Shown here: one piece after another, positions 1 to 11,458 of the stretch
Layout of the letters: every line of letters begins with the position of its first letter
Position numbering within the stretch: position 1 is the stretch's first letter
DNA from: Eustoma russellianum
Lineage: Eukaryota > Streptophyta > Magnoliopsida > Gentianales > Gentianaceae
Reading direction: 5' to 3'
Length of the DNA: 64,000 nt
NCBI GenBank assembly: GCA_036186865.1
Contig: AP025071.1
Span: 12,173,254 to 12,237,253, forward strand
Translations under genes and position numbers: made by a program
Notes under the pieces: model-generated
The model's input: the letters and a program-made list of their open reading frames with translations, nothing else
Told to the model about the DNA's origin: nothing
The model's database searches: none

Positions 1-2115
1 TGTTCAAATTGGCTAATTTTTGGTATGGTGATAGCCTTATGTGTATATGAAATGTGAGAGGTGGAATTTCGATGAAAGGAGTTGTGAATTATTATTAATG
101 AAACTTTTGGTGAAACTGCTTAAACAGAGTTGCTGGAACAGGACAGTTTTGAGTAGTAAGTTGTGTAGCTTGAAAATGAATCTTAGGAATGTGCAAATGA
201 GCGGATTTTTGACATGATGATAATTTGATGTGTGTATGACATCTGTGAGTTGGAATTTTGGTAAAAGGAGTTGTGGTTTGGTCACAATTCAATTCGTGAT
301 ATAACTGCTCATTCCAGGTTCTGCATGTGCCCATTTTGGGGAAGTAATTAGATGACCCCCTTAAACTTATTGGATTGCCTTTAAATTTTTATGGTAATTA
401 CCTAAGGCATAGATGTACATGTTCATGTAAAGAAACCATCATAAAACCACCATTTTGATGGTTAACAACTGAGTTGAAGTTAGTGGTACGAAACTGGAAA
501 ACAGGACAGTTTGATGTCATAAGTTGTAAGGCTTCGATCTTGATCATTTAGGCTTGAATGTGATGTTTAGCCTTATGAATACTGTTCCTTGGTGAATTAG
601 CTATGTTTTTCAGGCAATGGATCAAAATGAATAAAGTTTTATGACCCACGAAACTAAGGTAAGGCGGTACTGCCCTGCTGATTTCAGCAGTACCCTTTTT
701 ATGGTAATCTGATGTTTTGAGGACTTTAGACATTTCGGAATATTACGAAATTATTATGACATCTGTCTAAGTCTCCGTTATGCATATGTATGGAAAGAGA
801 GTATGAAAATAGGCCTGATTTGTTATGTTGGAGGCCTCATGAACAGAGCGTAAGTTCTGGAAAATTTCTCCAGCTTAAAGAACAAGGCCATACTTGTATT
901 TAGGTGATGCATTTTGTCACGAATTGCATATCGTACGTCATGCATTGCATCATCGTCATTTACATGATTTATGAAACCGATTTTATGCCAAAGAATGATG
1001 AAAAAAACGCTTTTAAAGAAAAGAAGTTTCAGTTTTGAAAGAAGATTTCTATGGTACCATTTATTTCTGGCCAGCTTAACCCGCTCCAGATCCGGGGTTA
1101 ATTGATCTGATGATTATGACCGTTTAGGCCCGGAAAGAATAGACCTGATTATGACGATTATGACTGTTCAGGCCCGGAAAGAATAGGCCTGATTATGACC
1201 GTTCAGGCCCTGAAAGAATAGACCTGATTATGACCGTTCACGCCCGGAAAGAATAGACCTGACGACTATGATTGATGATGTGACCATTTTCGGATCTGGA
1301 AATAATAGATTCAAAGGGATGGATATGACCGCCTCAGATCCAGATATAATAGATCTGAACACTCTCTTGTTTCCTTTGACGATGATGTTTTGAAAGAAAG
1401 AATGAACGAATTTGCCCCTATTTTATCATACTGCATCACATGTGCATGTCCATGCATGTGCATTTAATAGCTAGTCGCATGCTTAGTACACTGTTGCTTA
1501 GGCCAGTATGTTATGATTTGAGATTCCCTAAGTTATGATTTTAATGTTATTTCGTAAGTTATGATCTTGATATTCAAGGATACTGGTTGGAAGGTCAGGT
1601 ATGTTACTAAACCAAATTTTGGGGTTTGGTTCGTGTGTATACTTTCCATTTAATTCATGATCGTTTATGGTATACTTGCTGGTGACGTTGTCACTTACCC
1701 CTTATTTTTCCTCCCAGAACCTACAGGGAACAGGGTTGAGTGGATCGAGGATGAGCCTAGGGTTCCCTATCCATAGGAGTGCGAGAGGAGGATGGCTTAA
1801 GGATTTTTATTATGACAGTTATGTTTGATGGACTTTGATGAATTTATGCTGGGAATATTGATTTTCGGATTTTCGGATTTTCAAACTTTCTTTATTTCAA
1901 GAACCTGGTTGTAGACTTTATGATGGATGTTTAGAATGTTCTAATTTAAAAGTTTTTATTCTGCCTCGGTCTTCGCTTACCTGTTGATGTGTAAGCAGGA
2001 AAGTCCGTATATTTTGTCATGGACTACGACATGTTATGGATTGACGCCTGGTACTCTCCGTAGTGAAGACGGCGGGCGCACCGTATCCGGCTAGGTCAGG
2101 GTGCGGGGCGTTACA
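1..2115 (+). mobile_element. TEK1 5' LTR (3' part), Tekay-like Gypsy
   Basis: The window opens inside a long LTR. Bases 1-2115 match 3869-5945 almost throughout, with roughly 2% difference by eye in the first 700 bases. The stretch ends in the motif GGGGCG-TTACA and is followed two bases later by a tRNA-Met primer-binding site, which fixes the LTR 3' end. The LTR start lies outside the window. It holds the last part of a tandem array of about 187 bp, a 35-bp minisatellite (1111-1263) and no coding sequence. Confidence 0.85.
1111..1263 (+). repeat. 35-bp minisatellite in TEK1 5' LTR
   Basis: About four head-to-tail copies of a 35-bp unit whose core reads GATTATGACCGTTCAGGCCC and continues with GGAAAGAATAGACCT. 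The other LTR of the same element has about three units at 4983-5100, so copy number changed after insertion. It lies about 0.85-1.0 kb upstream of the LTR end. Confidence 0.85.
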
Positions 2116-2117
2116 GG

Positions 2118-2130
2118 TGGTATCAGAGCC
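2118..2130 (+). other. TEK1 primer-binding site (tRNA-iMet)
   Basis: TGGTATCAGAGCC is complementary to the 3' end of plant initiator tRNA-Met, the usual minus-strand primer of plant Gypsy and Copia elements. It lies two bases after the LTR terminus (ACA at 2113-2115). Confidence 0.9.
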
Positions 2131-2402
2131 AAGGCTCTAGATCCGGGCAGAATATGGAATTAAGATATGATTTTAGAAATCTAAGTTTGACCTTAGATCT
2201 AAGTCATGATTTTAGATGAGAGACCTTAGACTAGGATGATTTAGACTGGAAACTAGGGTCATGACTTAGTAACGAAATCTGTCTATGAAATTTTATACCT
2301 TCTTGAGCTATCCATTTAAATTCCTAGTGGATTATGAATTAAATTCCGTCACTTATTTCGATATTCTAACCTTGAATAAAACTCTGACACTTCATAGTGC
2401 AG

Positions 2403-2477
2403 ATGGCATGACCACGAGGCAGACCTGCTAGGGCCAGACCAGAGGTGCAGGAGCCTATTCCTCATGGGGGGACAAAG
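2403..2477 (+). pseudogene. TEK1 gag start, truncated
   Basis: The leader ends with ATG at 2403, but the frame hits TGA two codons later. Shifted by one or two bases it reads PRGRPARARPEVQEPIPHGG, a basic N-terminus typical of Tekay/Del Gag. Only about 25 codons remain before the sequence passes straight into the second LTR. No capsid, zinc knuckle or pol is left. The leader (2131-2402) contains the repeated phrase 'ttagatctaagtcatgatttta' in variant forms. The element is therefore a deletion derivative whose internal region is only about 360 bases. Confidence 0.6.
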
Positions 2478-3424
2478 TGCTAGTCAAATTTCAAGACCCT
2501 AAGATTCTTTCCCTTCCTTTCATGCCTTGTGCTCCCTCCCTTGACCAATCATGCGCCGGCCCCCCCTTCACCAACAATGGAGTCTTCTTCTTCTATTTAG
2601 TTAGTAGCTTCATCTCCATATTCAAGCTCCACACCATCAAGAATTGTACAAGCAAGATATTAGAGCATTGAACACTTAGATTATTTCTAAACCCTCATCA
2701 CTACATAAGGTTGGCTAGAACTACAATTGCCAAGATCCTCTTCATCTTCAAGCTCCAAGAATCATCTAGGTAAGTTGCATGTCAAGATACTTAGTTGAAT
2801 TTCATAATTCTTAGATTGAAGCTCACATTGCCTCTCTTATGCTTGCCAAAACCGTGACCTCCATGGTCACTAGGTTCAAACTTTCCAAGCTCCTAAGTGG
2901 TGTTAGCTTCTTGGTGGATTAAACTCCATTCAAGCCTCATCTTGGTAAGCTAATCTAGCCTTCATTTAGCTCTATTCTTCACTTAAGATAATAGCTAACA
3001 TTCATTCTCTATCTTCCTCCAAAACCGTGGGGTGTGATTGAAGTTGGAGGTAGACTTCACTTCATTTCATCCAAGATTCAAGCTAGAGGAAGGTTCCTAG
3101 CTTAAAAGAGGCAAGTATACCCTAGACCATCTTGACTTATTTGTGAAGTGTATGCTTGAATGACTAGCCATCTTTAAGCTATGAATCTTAGTTGAAGATT
3201 CTAAGTATAAGACATGAAAACTAGTTTTTATAAAGAAAGGTGTTGGCATGATTGAATGATTTGTTACATGAATGTGTTGTGACTGTTTTGGTATGAGTTA
3301 TGTGTAGCCTAAAATGAGTTATGAGACTTGAAATAACTATGTTTAAATGTGTAATTGATGTATGGTAAGTCATCTTAATAAATGTAGTTGGTTGAAGAAT
3401 GTTTGAACAATGAAAATTGAAGAA

Positions 3425-4200
3425 GTGCTGAAACTACTGGAGCTGGGTAGATTTGTGTTGCTGATTGTATGACCTGAGAACGAACCTTAGAAGGTTTGAT
3501 TAAGTTAATTTTTGGCATGAAACTAGCTCTATGTGTTTAGTAAAAGTGAGAGTTGGAATTGAAGTAAAAAGAGTTATGGTTTATTTTTAATAAATCTTTT
3601 GGTAAAACTGCTCAAGATGAAATTACTGGAACTGGGCAGAACAGTGTGACGTTTTGCATGACCTGAAAATGAACCTTAGGGATGTTCAAATTGACTAATT
3701 TTTGGTATGGTGATAGCCTTATGTGTATATGAAATGTGAGAGTTGGAATTTTAATAAAAGGATTTGTGGTTTGTCCTTAATGAAGTTCTTACTAAGAAGT
3801 GGTCAAATAGAAGTACTGGAACTGGACAGATTTATGGGTTATACTGAACGACCTGAACATGAATCTTAGGAGAGTTCAAATTGGCTAATTTTTGGTATGG
3901 CGATAGCCTTATGTGTATATGAAATGTGAGAGGTGGAATTTCGATGAAAGTAGTTGTGAATTATTATTAATGAAACTTTTGGTGAAACTGCTTAAACAGA
4001 GTTGCTGGAACAGGACAGTTTTGAGTAGTAAGTTGTGTGGCTTGAAAATGAACCTTAGGAATGTGAAAATGAGCTGATTTTTGACATGATGATAATTTGA
4101 TGTGTGTATGACATCTGTGAGTTTGAATTTTGGTAAAAGGAGTTGTGGTTTGGTCACAATTCAATTCGTGATATAACTGCTCATTTCAGGTTCTGCATGT
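3425..4200 (+). repeat. 187-bp tandem repeats in TEK1 LTR
   Basis: Four to five diverged units of about 186-190 bp. Each runs from 'ggaactgggcaga' through 'gaaccttaggnatgttcaaat', 'ttttggtatg', 'gagagttggaatttt' and 'tttttaat' to 'ggtaaaactgctca'. Unit starts are near 3425, 3607, 3795, 3988 and 4178. The last 1.7 units are also seen at 1-330 in the other LTR. The same repeat family forms a longer array in TEK3. Confidence 0.8.
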
Positions 4201-4982
4201 GCCCATTTTGGGAAAGTAATTAGATGACCCCCTTAAACTTATTGGATTGCCTTGGAATTTTTATGGTAATTACCTAAGGCATAGATGTACATGTTTATGT
4301 AAAGAAACCATCATAAAACCACCATTTTGATGGTTAACAACTGAGTTGAAGTTAGTGGTACGAAACTGGAAAACAGGACAGTTTGATGTCATAAGTTGTA
4401 AGGCTTCGATCTTGATCATTTAAGCTTGAATGTGATGTTTAGCCTTATGAATACTGTTCCTTGGTGAATTAGCTATGTTTTTCAGGTGATGGATCAAAAT
4501 TAATAAAGTTTTATGACCCACGAAACTGAGGTAAGGCGGTACTGCCCTGCTGATTTCAGCAGTACCCTTTATATGGTAATCTGATGTTTTGAGGACTTTA
4601 GACATTTCGGAATATTACGAAATTATTATGACATCTGTCTAAGTCTCCGTTATGCATATGTATGGAAAGAGAGTATGAAAATAGGCCTGATTTGTTATGT
4701 TGGAGGCCTCATGAACAGAGCGTAAGTTCTGGAAAATTTCTCCAGCTTAAAGAACAAGGCCATACTTGTATTTAGGTGATGCATTTTGTCACGAATTGCA
4801 TATCGCACGTCATGCATTGCATCATCGTCATTTACATGATTTATGAAACCGATTTTATGCCAAAGAATGATGAAAAAATCGCTTTTAAAGAAAAGAACTT
4901 TCAGTTTTGAAAGAAGATTTCTGTGGTACCATTTATTCCTGGCCAGCTTAACCCGCTCCAGATCCGGGGTTAATTGATCTGA

Positions 4983-5100
4983 TGATTATGACCGTTCAGG
5001 CCCGGAAAGAATAGACCTGATTATGACGATTATGATCGTTCAGGCCTGGAAAGAATAGACCTGATTATGACCGTTCAGGCCCGGAAAGAATAGACCTGAC
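4983..5100 (+). repeat. 35-bp minisatellite in TEK1 3' LTR
   Basis: Three units of the same 35-bp repeat as in the 5' LTR, one unit fewer. It follows the anchor sequence GATCCGGGGTTAATTGATCT, which is itself the repeated unit in TEK3. Confidence 0.85.
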
Positions 5101-5945
5101 GACTATGATTGATGATGTGACCGTTTTCGGATCCAGAAATAATAGATTCGAAGGGATGGATATGACCGCCTCAGATCCGGATATAATAGATCTGAACACT
5201 CTCTTGTTTCCTTTGACGATGATGTTTTGAAAGAAAGAATGAACGAATTTGTCCCTATTTTATCATACTGCATCACATGCGCATGTCCATGCATGTGCAT
5301 TTAATAGCTAGTCGCATGCTTAGTACACTGTTGCTTAGGCCAGTATGTTATGATTTGAGATTCCCTAAGTTATGATTTTAATGTTATTTCGTAAGTTATG
5401 ATCTTGATATTCAAGGATACTGGTCGGAAGGTCAGGTATGTTACTAAACCAAATTTTGGGGTTTGGTTCTTGTGTATACTTTCCATTTAATTCATGATCG
5501 TTTATGGCATACTTGCTGGTGACGTTGTCACTTACCCCTTGTTTTTCCTCCCAGAACCTGCAGGGAACAGGGTTGAGTGGATCGAGGATGAGCCTAGGGT
5601 TCCCTATCCATAGGAGTGCGAGAGGAGGATGGCTTAAGGATTTTTATTATGACAGTTATGTTTGATGAACTTTGATGAATTTATGCTGAGAATATTGATT
5701 TTCGGATTTTCAGACTTTCTTTATTTCAAGAACCTGGTTGTAGACTTTATGATGGATGTTTAGAATGTTCTAATTTAAAAGTTTTTATTCTGCCTCAGTC
5801 TTCGCTTACCTGTTGATGTGTAAGCAGGAAAGTCCGTATATTTTGTCATGGACTACGACATGTTATGGATTGACGCCTTGTACTCTCCGTAGTGAAGTAC
5901 GGCGGGCGCACCGTATCCGGCTAGGTCGGGGTGCGGGGCGCTACA

Positions 5946-6911
5946 TGATCGTTTTGCTACTTTCCTTTTAGAAAATAATTTTAAACGAGGTACTATAGAT
6001 AGTACACTATTTTTGAAATAAGATAAATCGGATTTACTTATTATCCAAATCTATGTTGATGAGATTATTTTCTTGGCTTGCAGATTAAGCAAACGAGTAA
6101 AGGGATTCACATAAGTCAAGCAAAATATGTAAATGACATGATTAAAAAGTTTAACTTTGAAAATTTGAAACCATCCCCCACCCCTGTGAGTGTCACTACT
6201 AAATTAGACAAAGACGAACATGGTAAAGACGTTGATAATGGCATATATCGATCTATGATAGGTTCTTTGCTATTTTTAACTGCTAGTAGGCCTGATATTA
6301 TGTTTAGTGTATGCATGTGCGCACGATTTCAAAGTCAACCTAAGGTGTCTCACTATAATGCGGTAAAAAGAATATTCCGCTATATTAAGCACATGCCCAC
6401 CTTAGGAATTTGGTACGATAAGGATTCTACATTTAACTTACATGCTTACACTGATGCAGATTATGGTGGCTGCAAAATAGATAGAAAAAGCACGAGCGGA
6501 ACTTGCCAATTTATAGGAAATTCACTCATTTCATGGTTTTCCAAAAAGCAAGAAAGTGTTGCTTTGTCCACTACTGAGGCTGAGTACATGGCACTTAGCC
6601 TTTGTTGGACACAGTTGTTGTGGATAAAACAACAACTTTCGGACTTTGGAATTACCGTAAATAAAATTTCTATATATTGTGATAGTATGAGTGCCATAAA
6701 TTTGTCTAAGAACCCCGTGTTACATTCTAAGGCAAAGCATATAGAAGTACGCTATCACTTTCTTCGTGATCACGTAAACAATGGTGATATTGTCATAGAT
6801 CACGTACGCACAGAAGCACAAGTAGCAGAAATCTTTACAAAAGCCTTAAATCAAGCCACGTATGAATCTCTTCGTTCTAAATTAGGCATGATTCCCGTTG
6901 ATATCATTTGA
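5946..6911 (+). pseudogene. SIRE-A Copia RT/RNase H, 3' part of pol, broken
   Basis: The frame opens with YDRFATFLLENNFKRGTIDS-like RT sequence. An in-frame stop follows ('AAATAAGATAAATCG' region), then the catalytic box reads YVDE (Glu codon 6061-6063) where YVDD is expected. Directly after it about 35-40 codons are missing, and the reading resumes one frame over with FLGLQIKQTSKGIHISQ near 6067. The rest is open to TGA at 6911. It includes IGSLLFLTASRPDIMFSVCM, the RNase H signatures TDADYGG, STTEAEYMA and YCDSMSAI, and the C-terminal KHIEVRYHFLRDHV. Wording is typical of the SIRE (Maximus) lineage. The N-terminal polyprotein lies left of the window, cut off by TEK1. RNase H active-site residues look intact; RT is dead. 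Confidence 0.9.
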
Positions 6912-7159
6912 TTTGACGTGATTTGATTGTCTTTCCTTATTAACAGGAATCTTTTGATTTACTTTCCAAAATAAAGGGGGAGAGAAAAGCATGATTTAAG
7001 GGGGAGAGAGAGACTAATTGATACTAATTGCACAAATCAAGGGGGAGCCGGATTTGAAATTTGAAATTCAAATTTCAAATTTGTGCATGTTTGAAGGGGG
7101 AGCGTTAGCATTTAAATCATGTGCATAAGTTATTTTGAAAATCATCAAAAAGGGGAGAT
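6912..7159 (+). other. SIRE-A 3' UTR with multiple polypurine tracts
   Basis: Between the pol stop and the LTR there are five purine runs of the form AAAGGGGGAG (near 6975, 6998, 7038, 7094 and 7150). The last abuts the LTR start and is the likely plus-strand primer. Repeated polypurine tracts ahead of the 3' LTR are a known hallmark of sireviruses. Confidence 0.8.
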
Positions 7160-9606
7160 TGTAGAGAAAAGGGGGTTTGAGTGATTTCAAAATAAGCGAC
7201 TTAAATGCATGATATATATACAAACGTGTACATGTATGCATGATACTTTGCTATTACTTGCCTTATTTAGCTTATATATTATGTTGCCGTACTAACGAGC
7301 CATGAAGCGTTAAATCTTACATCATATGGCAAACATTTGTTGTGTTTATACTATTTTCAGGTGCCACCATTAATGAACTAAACTAGTTCATTAAGTGAAG
7401 TACTTAGTTTATTAAACTAAGTAGTTCATTAAAGGAAGCCACATTTGGAAAAGGCACAAAGGCAACAAAGCTAAGGAAGGAAAGTTTTCTCCTCCTCCCC
7501 TCTTTAATGTGACACGCCACATATACATATATTACATATATTTTCAGATTTTTTAAGAAAAGGCACACACACATGTATTCCAACGTACTAACGACACGTT
7601 ATATATTTTACGTACGTATGTTAACGTCACACCACTATACTTAACTCATATTTATGAGTATATTCAGGTCTTATATCATATGATAGAAGATATGGTGATG
7701 ACAAATTAAATACGACACGATAAAAGCTTCTAAACCGAAAATTGTCGTATCGGACGAATACCGAAACTTCGCCAACGTGTCACGTACTTGCCATAAATAA
7801 ATGGCCAGCCCCTATACTTCAAATTTCCATAAAACTTTCGTGGGTTACATAAAAAAAATTCAGCCAAAAATACTTTCCATGTTGGCACACAAAAATCACC
7901 CCACATTAAGGCCAAAATGTGAAGATTCCAAGTTTAATTTTGTCACATGTGAATGGTACCACTTTAGACCAGCCAAATGCTGAGATTTAAAGTATATATA
8001 TTATATATATTATGTATAACATAATATATATAACATGTGCAAAAGTTGGAATTTAAATTAGAGAAAAATCGGGTAATCGATAAATATCGAAAATGCTGAG
8101 ATTTGTAACTAATTGGTGATTTATTTTAAAAGAAAAATCAATAAAAATTTGGAAGTATTTTGAATTTTATCACCATGTATCACATGCTGAAATTTCAGCA
8201 TGTTAACTCCTCATAATGGCCGAAATTCTCACCTTATTTGGAGAAATTTTGTCTTGCTTGATTTGGATGATAATCTTATGAGTTATGGCAAATAATTTAT
8301 GTTGATTTTGGCACATGATTTTAGTGAAATATTCAGATTTTCCAAGTCATCAAATGATGACAACATTCAACTAATCATGAAGTGCCAAGTAAGCAAATGT
8401 TAAATGATCATCCAATGAGAAGGTGCCAAGTAAGCAAGATCACGTCACAATGATACCATACATTCTCCCAAGGACTTAGAAGATAATTTTCAAGAGGGGA
8501 GAGCACCTAAGGGGGACGGACATAAGCATAAATGGAAAGGAGAAGAGCAAAACAAAAAACAAGAACAAGAGTTGCAAATTCAAAGATCAAAAGTGTTCTA
8601 GCCTTCTTCTTCTACACTCTCTTTCTTTCTTCTTCCTAAAAACCTATTGTACTTATATTCATATTCTTGAATAGGCTTATCTTAGACCACCACATATTCT
8701 ATATCTTTGTAAAAGATTGATCAAGGTGTGATCAATCTTCATTCTTGCAAAGTGGTGGTGTTCGTGCGTAATTGTATTCATCATACAAGGTTTGTAAAGG
8801 GTTGGAGTTGGTGTATAACTCCATCAACCCTGTGGTAAGGTGTATTTGTGTTGTGTGATTAGTGTGAATCGAGGAAGGTGTTCCTCGAAGACTGGAGTAG
8901 GTTGTTGATAACCGAACCAGTATAAAATTCTTGGTGTCATTTACTTTCAGCACAGATTTTCTGTTTCAGCACTGTTTACTGTTTTTAATCACGTCCATAA
9001 CAATAGTAAACGAATTTCAAAAATCACGAAACTTTCAAAAAACATAGTCACACGTTTCAAGGTTCTTTTGGCGCAAGTTTTGACCCTTTTGGATAAGTAT
9101 AAGTCACCCAAACGTCCAAAGTTCTGAGACTAGTGCAGTCTGATTTTCAGGCTTGCAAAGGTTGAGACTTTGATCGTATTTGACTACCTTCACAAAAGAA
9201 TTTTTCAAAACTGTTTCAATCAATTTAAATAAAACTTATAAGGGGTTAGTCTTTAAATTTTCAGAGCATTTGGAGTTGTGTACAAATAGGAATTAATTTT
9301 TCAAATCAATGTATCGTTTCTGGAAGATTTGTGCAATCTGACCACCAACAATTTTTTAAGGGGTTAGAGGTTGAATTTTAATCTGAAAATTTTAGGAGAT
9401 ACTCATAACATCTGAATCTAATTTCTCTCCAAATTTCAGAATTTTTGAAGACCTGCAACTTAGTTTTCAAAACGTTTTAAAACTAGTCCTGAAAACAGAA
9501 ACTGTTTTCAGAAGTTGGGTTTTTGGTTCAAACTAATTTTAAAAACAACATTTTCCGCACCCACTATTCAACCCCCCCTTTCTAGTGGTGCCTTGCAGAT
9601 CCTACA
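7160..9606 (+). mobile_element. SIRE-A 3' LTR
   Basis: Starts TGTAGAGAAAAGGGG and ends GCAGATCCTACA, with terminal inverted repeat TGTAG/CTACA. At 2447 bases it is about 600 shorter than the other SIRE LTRs here. The gap is near 8092, where the sequence jumps past two of the three palindrome modules, leaving only the one at about 8181-8204. The right flank TCTCG (9607-9611) is one half of the target duplication; the other half is outside the window. Confidence 0.9.
8921..8928 (+). promoter_or_regulatory. Candidate TATA box of SIRE LTR promoter
   Basis: TATAAAAT in the conserved context 'ccgaaccagTATAAAATtcttgg', about 0.68 kb before the LTR end. It is kept in SIRE-S1 (32834-32841), SIRE-S2 and SIRE-B (minus strand). 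Both LTRs of SIRE-C read TATCAAAT (18394 and 22647). Placement of transcription start is inferred only. Confidence 0.35.
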
Positions 9607-9662
9607 TCTCGTTGGAGGGTCCTTGTGCAAGATTATCATGAGGAGGCTCTTGAGCCTCATCA
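9607..9662 (-). mobile_element. CRM1 3' LTR, first 56 bases
   Basis: On the minus strand the LTR begins TGATGAGGCTCAAGAGCC at 9662 and is cut at 9607 by SIRE-A. The same start is found at 38649 (CRM1 5' LTR) and 47224 (CRM2). The pol reading frame runs on through these bases (DEAQEPPHDNLAQGPSNE), so the polyprotein C-terminus is encoded inside the LTR. Confidence 0.85.
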
Positions 9663-10789
9663 ATCCTCCCCTCCTCAAAATGATTCGACCTCGAATCAGA
9701 GTCATCAAAATGCTCAAAAGGAGTAAGATTGCTAACATTAAAAGTGTGAGATATAGAACCATACCTGTCCGGCGGAAGATCAAGAACATAAGCATTTTCA
9801 CCAACCTTTTGTAGGACCTTGAAAGGTCCATCTCCCCTCGGCATGAGCTTGGACTTCCTCTCGGTAGGAAACCTAGCTTTTCGCAAATGCAACCAAACAA
9901 GATCGCCAGGAACAAAAGAAACATGTTTTCTATTTTTATTAGCCTTCCTAGCATATTGTTCATTTTTACATTCAAGTTGCAATTTTACCTTAGCATGCAA
10001 TTTCTTAATCATTTCAGCATTATTCTTACCATCATGACTAGCACGTTCATTTACAGGAATTGGAAGTAAGTCAAGTGGGGAATGGGGATTGAAACCATAA
10101 ACAACCTCAAAAGGTGAATACAAAGACCCACTATGCATTGTCCTGTTATATGCAAATTCAATATGAGGTAAGCATTCTTCCCAATGTCTAAGATTCTTTT
10201 TAATCAATGCACGCAACAATTGTGATAAAGTCCTATTAACTACCTCAGTTTGGCCGTCAGTCCGAGGATGGGCCGTGGTAGAAAACAAAAGTTTAGTACC
10301 AAGCTTTCACCAAAGGACTCTCCAAAAATGAATCAAAAACTTAGTATCCCTATCACTCACAATTGTGCAAGGCATACCATGCAAACAGACAACTTCTTTG
10401 AAGAACAAGTGTGCAACATGGGAAGCATCATCAGCTTTCTTGCATGCAATAAAGTGTGCCATCTTAGAAAATCGATCTACAACAACAAACACACTATCCA
10501 TCCCAGTTTGGGTCCTAGGCAAGCCTAAGACGAAGTCCATAGACAAGTCTACCCATGGTGAAGAAGGTACGACCAAGGGAGTATAGAGTTCATGGGTGTG
10601 CGTGGTTGACTTTGCTTGCTTACTGGTGAGACAACTCCCACAAACTCTCTCCACGTCCATTCTCATGTGGGGCCAAAAGAAGGGCTCTTTTAGGGTTTCC
10701 AAAGTCTTAACAAACCCAAAGTGTCCCATTAATCTGCCTCCATGAGCCTCTCTCACCAGCAACTCTCGCATAGATCCCCTCGGTATGCA
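9663..10789 (-). pseudogene. CRM1 integrase, broken
   Basis: Gypsy integrase. After REAHGGRLMGHFG the zinc-binding part keeps the His residues and a CGSCLTSKQAK pair. The core follows with MDFVLGLPRTQTGMDSVFVV, then VSDRDTKF and TDGQTEVVNRTL, which hold the D, D and E of the catalytic triad. The C-terminal part (GDLVWLHLRKARFPTERKSK, GPFKVLQKVGENAY) is the GPY/F-type module of chromoviruses. Stops interrupt it at 10790-10792 and 10307-10309; the latter looks like a single change of GGA to TGA inside LWGKLGTK. After the IN C-terminus comes an acidic linker and then the LTR-encoded tail. Confidence 0.9.
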
Positions 10790-11458
10790 CTATCGGTGTG
10801 CCCTAAACAAATATTCTTCATGCAAATAGAACTTACCGAAGGGTGACTCAAGACGTGCATCGTGAATGGATCCAAAATCAATATCATCCTTGTACATTTT
10901 CTTAACGTGCTCAAACCCAAGCAAATGTGACGACAACTTAGTGATTAAAGTGTATCTTCTAGACAATGCATCTGCCACAATGTTATCCTTACCTTGCTTG
11001 TATCTAATGACATAAGGAAATTACTCAATGAACTCTACCCACTTCGCATGCCTTTCATTCAATTTTCCTTGTCTTTTAAGGTACTTAAGGCTCTCATGAT
11101 CAGTGTGGATCACGAATTCCTTAGGTTGCAAGTAATACTGCCAAGTTTGCAAAGACCTCACTAATGCATACAATTCTTTGTCATAAGTGGAATAATTCAA
11201 TGACACACCTTTTAGCTTTTCACTAAAGTATGCAGCAGGCTTCATTCCTTGTGTAAGAACGGCTCTTATCCCAACCCCGCTAGCATCGCACTCAATCTCA
11301 AAATTCTCTTCAAAGTTAGGTAATCGTAAGATGGGGGCTGAGGTGAGTCTTACCTTCAATTCGTCAAAGGCCTTTTGTTGAGCTTCTCCCCAATGGAACC
11401 CAACATCCTTCTTGACAATCTCGTTTAGTGGTGCGGCTATTGTAGAGAAGTCCTTCAC
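10790..11458 (-). pseudogene. CRM1 RNase H and connection domain, broken
   Basis: The frame shifts at 11455-11458, where FYWRF and VKDFSTIAAPLNEIVKKD should join. RNase H follows: FEIECDASGVGIRAVLTQ, AAYFSEKLKGVSLNYSTYDK with ELYALVRSL, and FVIHTDHESLKYLKRQGKLN. The D, E, D catalytic positions are visible. A stop at 11021-11023 replaces one codon of EFIETFPYV. The frame then continues as VADALSRRYTLITKLSSHLL to a stop at 10790-10792. Confidence 0.9.

Larger units (their letters stand above)
2478..5945 (+). mobile_element. TEK1 3' LTR
   Basis: This LTR ends in GGGGCGCTACA at 5945, after which SIRE-A coding sequence resumes. The left limit is set at the abrupt join with the gag start (TG at 2478). 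No good polypurine tract precedes it. Compared with the related TEK3 LTR about 400 bases are missing at the left end, so the deletion that removed the internal region probably also took the LTR start. It contains the 187-bp array and the 35-bp minisatellite. Confidence 0.75.

Noticed and set aside
7801..7983. 60-codon ORF within the SIRE LTR
   Set aside because: The matching regions of the other SIRE LTRs are not open in the same frame. It is LTR sequence.
9515..10528. Overlapping plus-strand ORFs opposite the integrase
   Set aside because: They are antisense shadows of CRM1 integrase, which has clear motifs on the minus strand.
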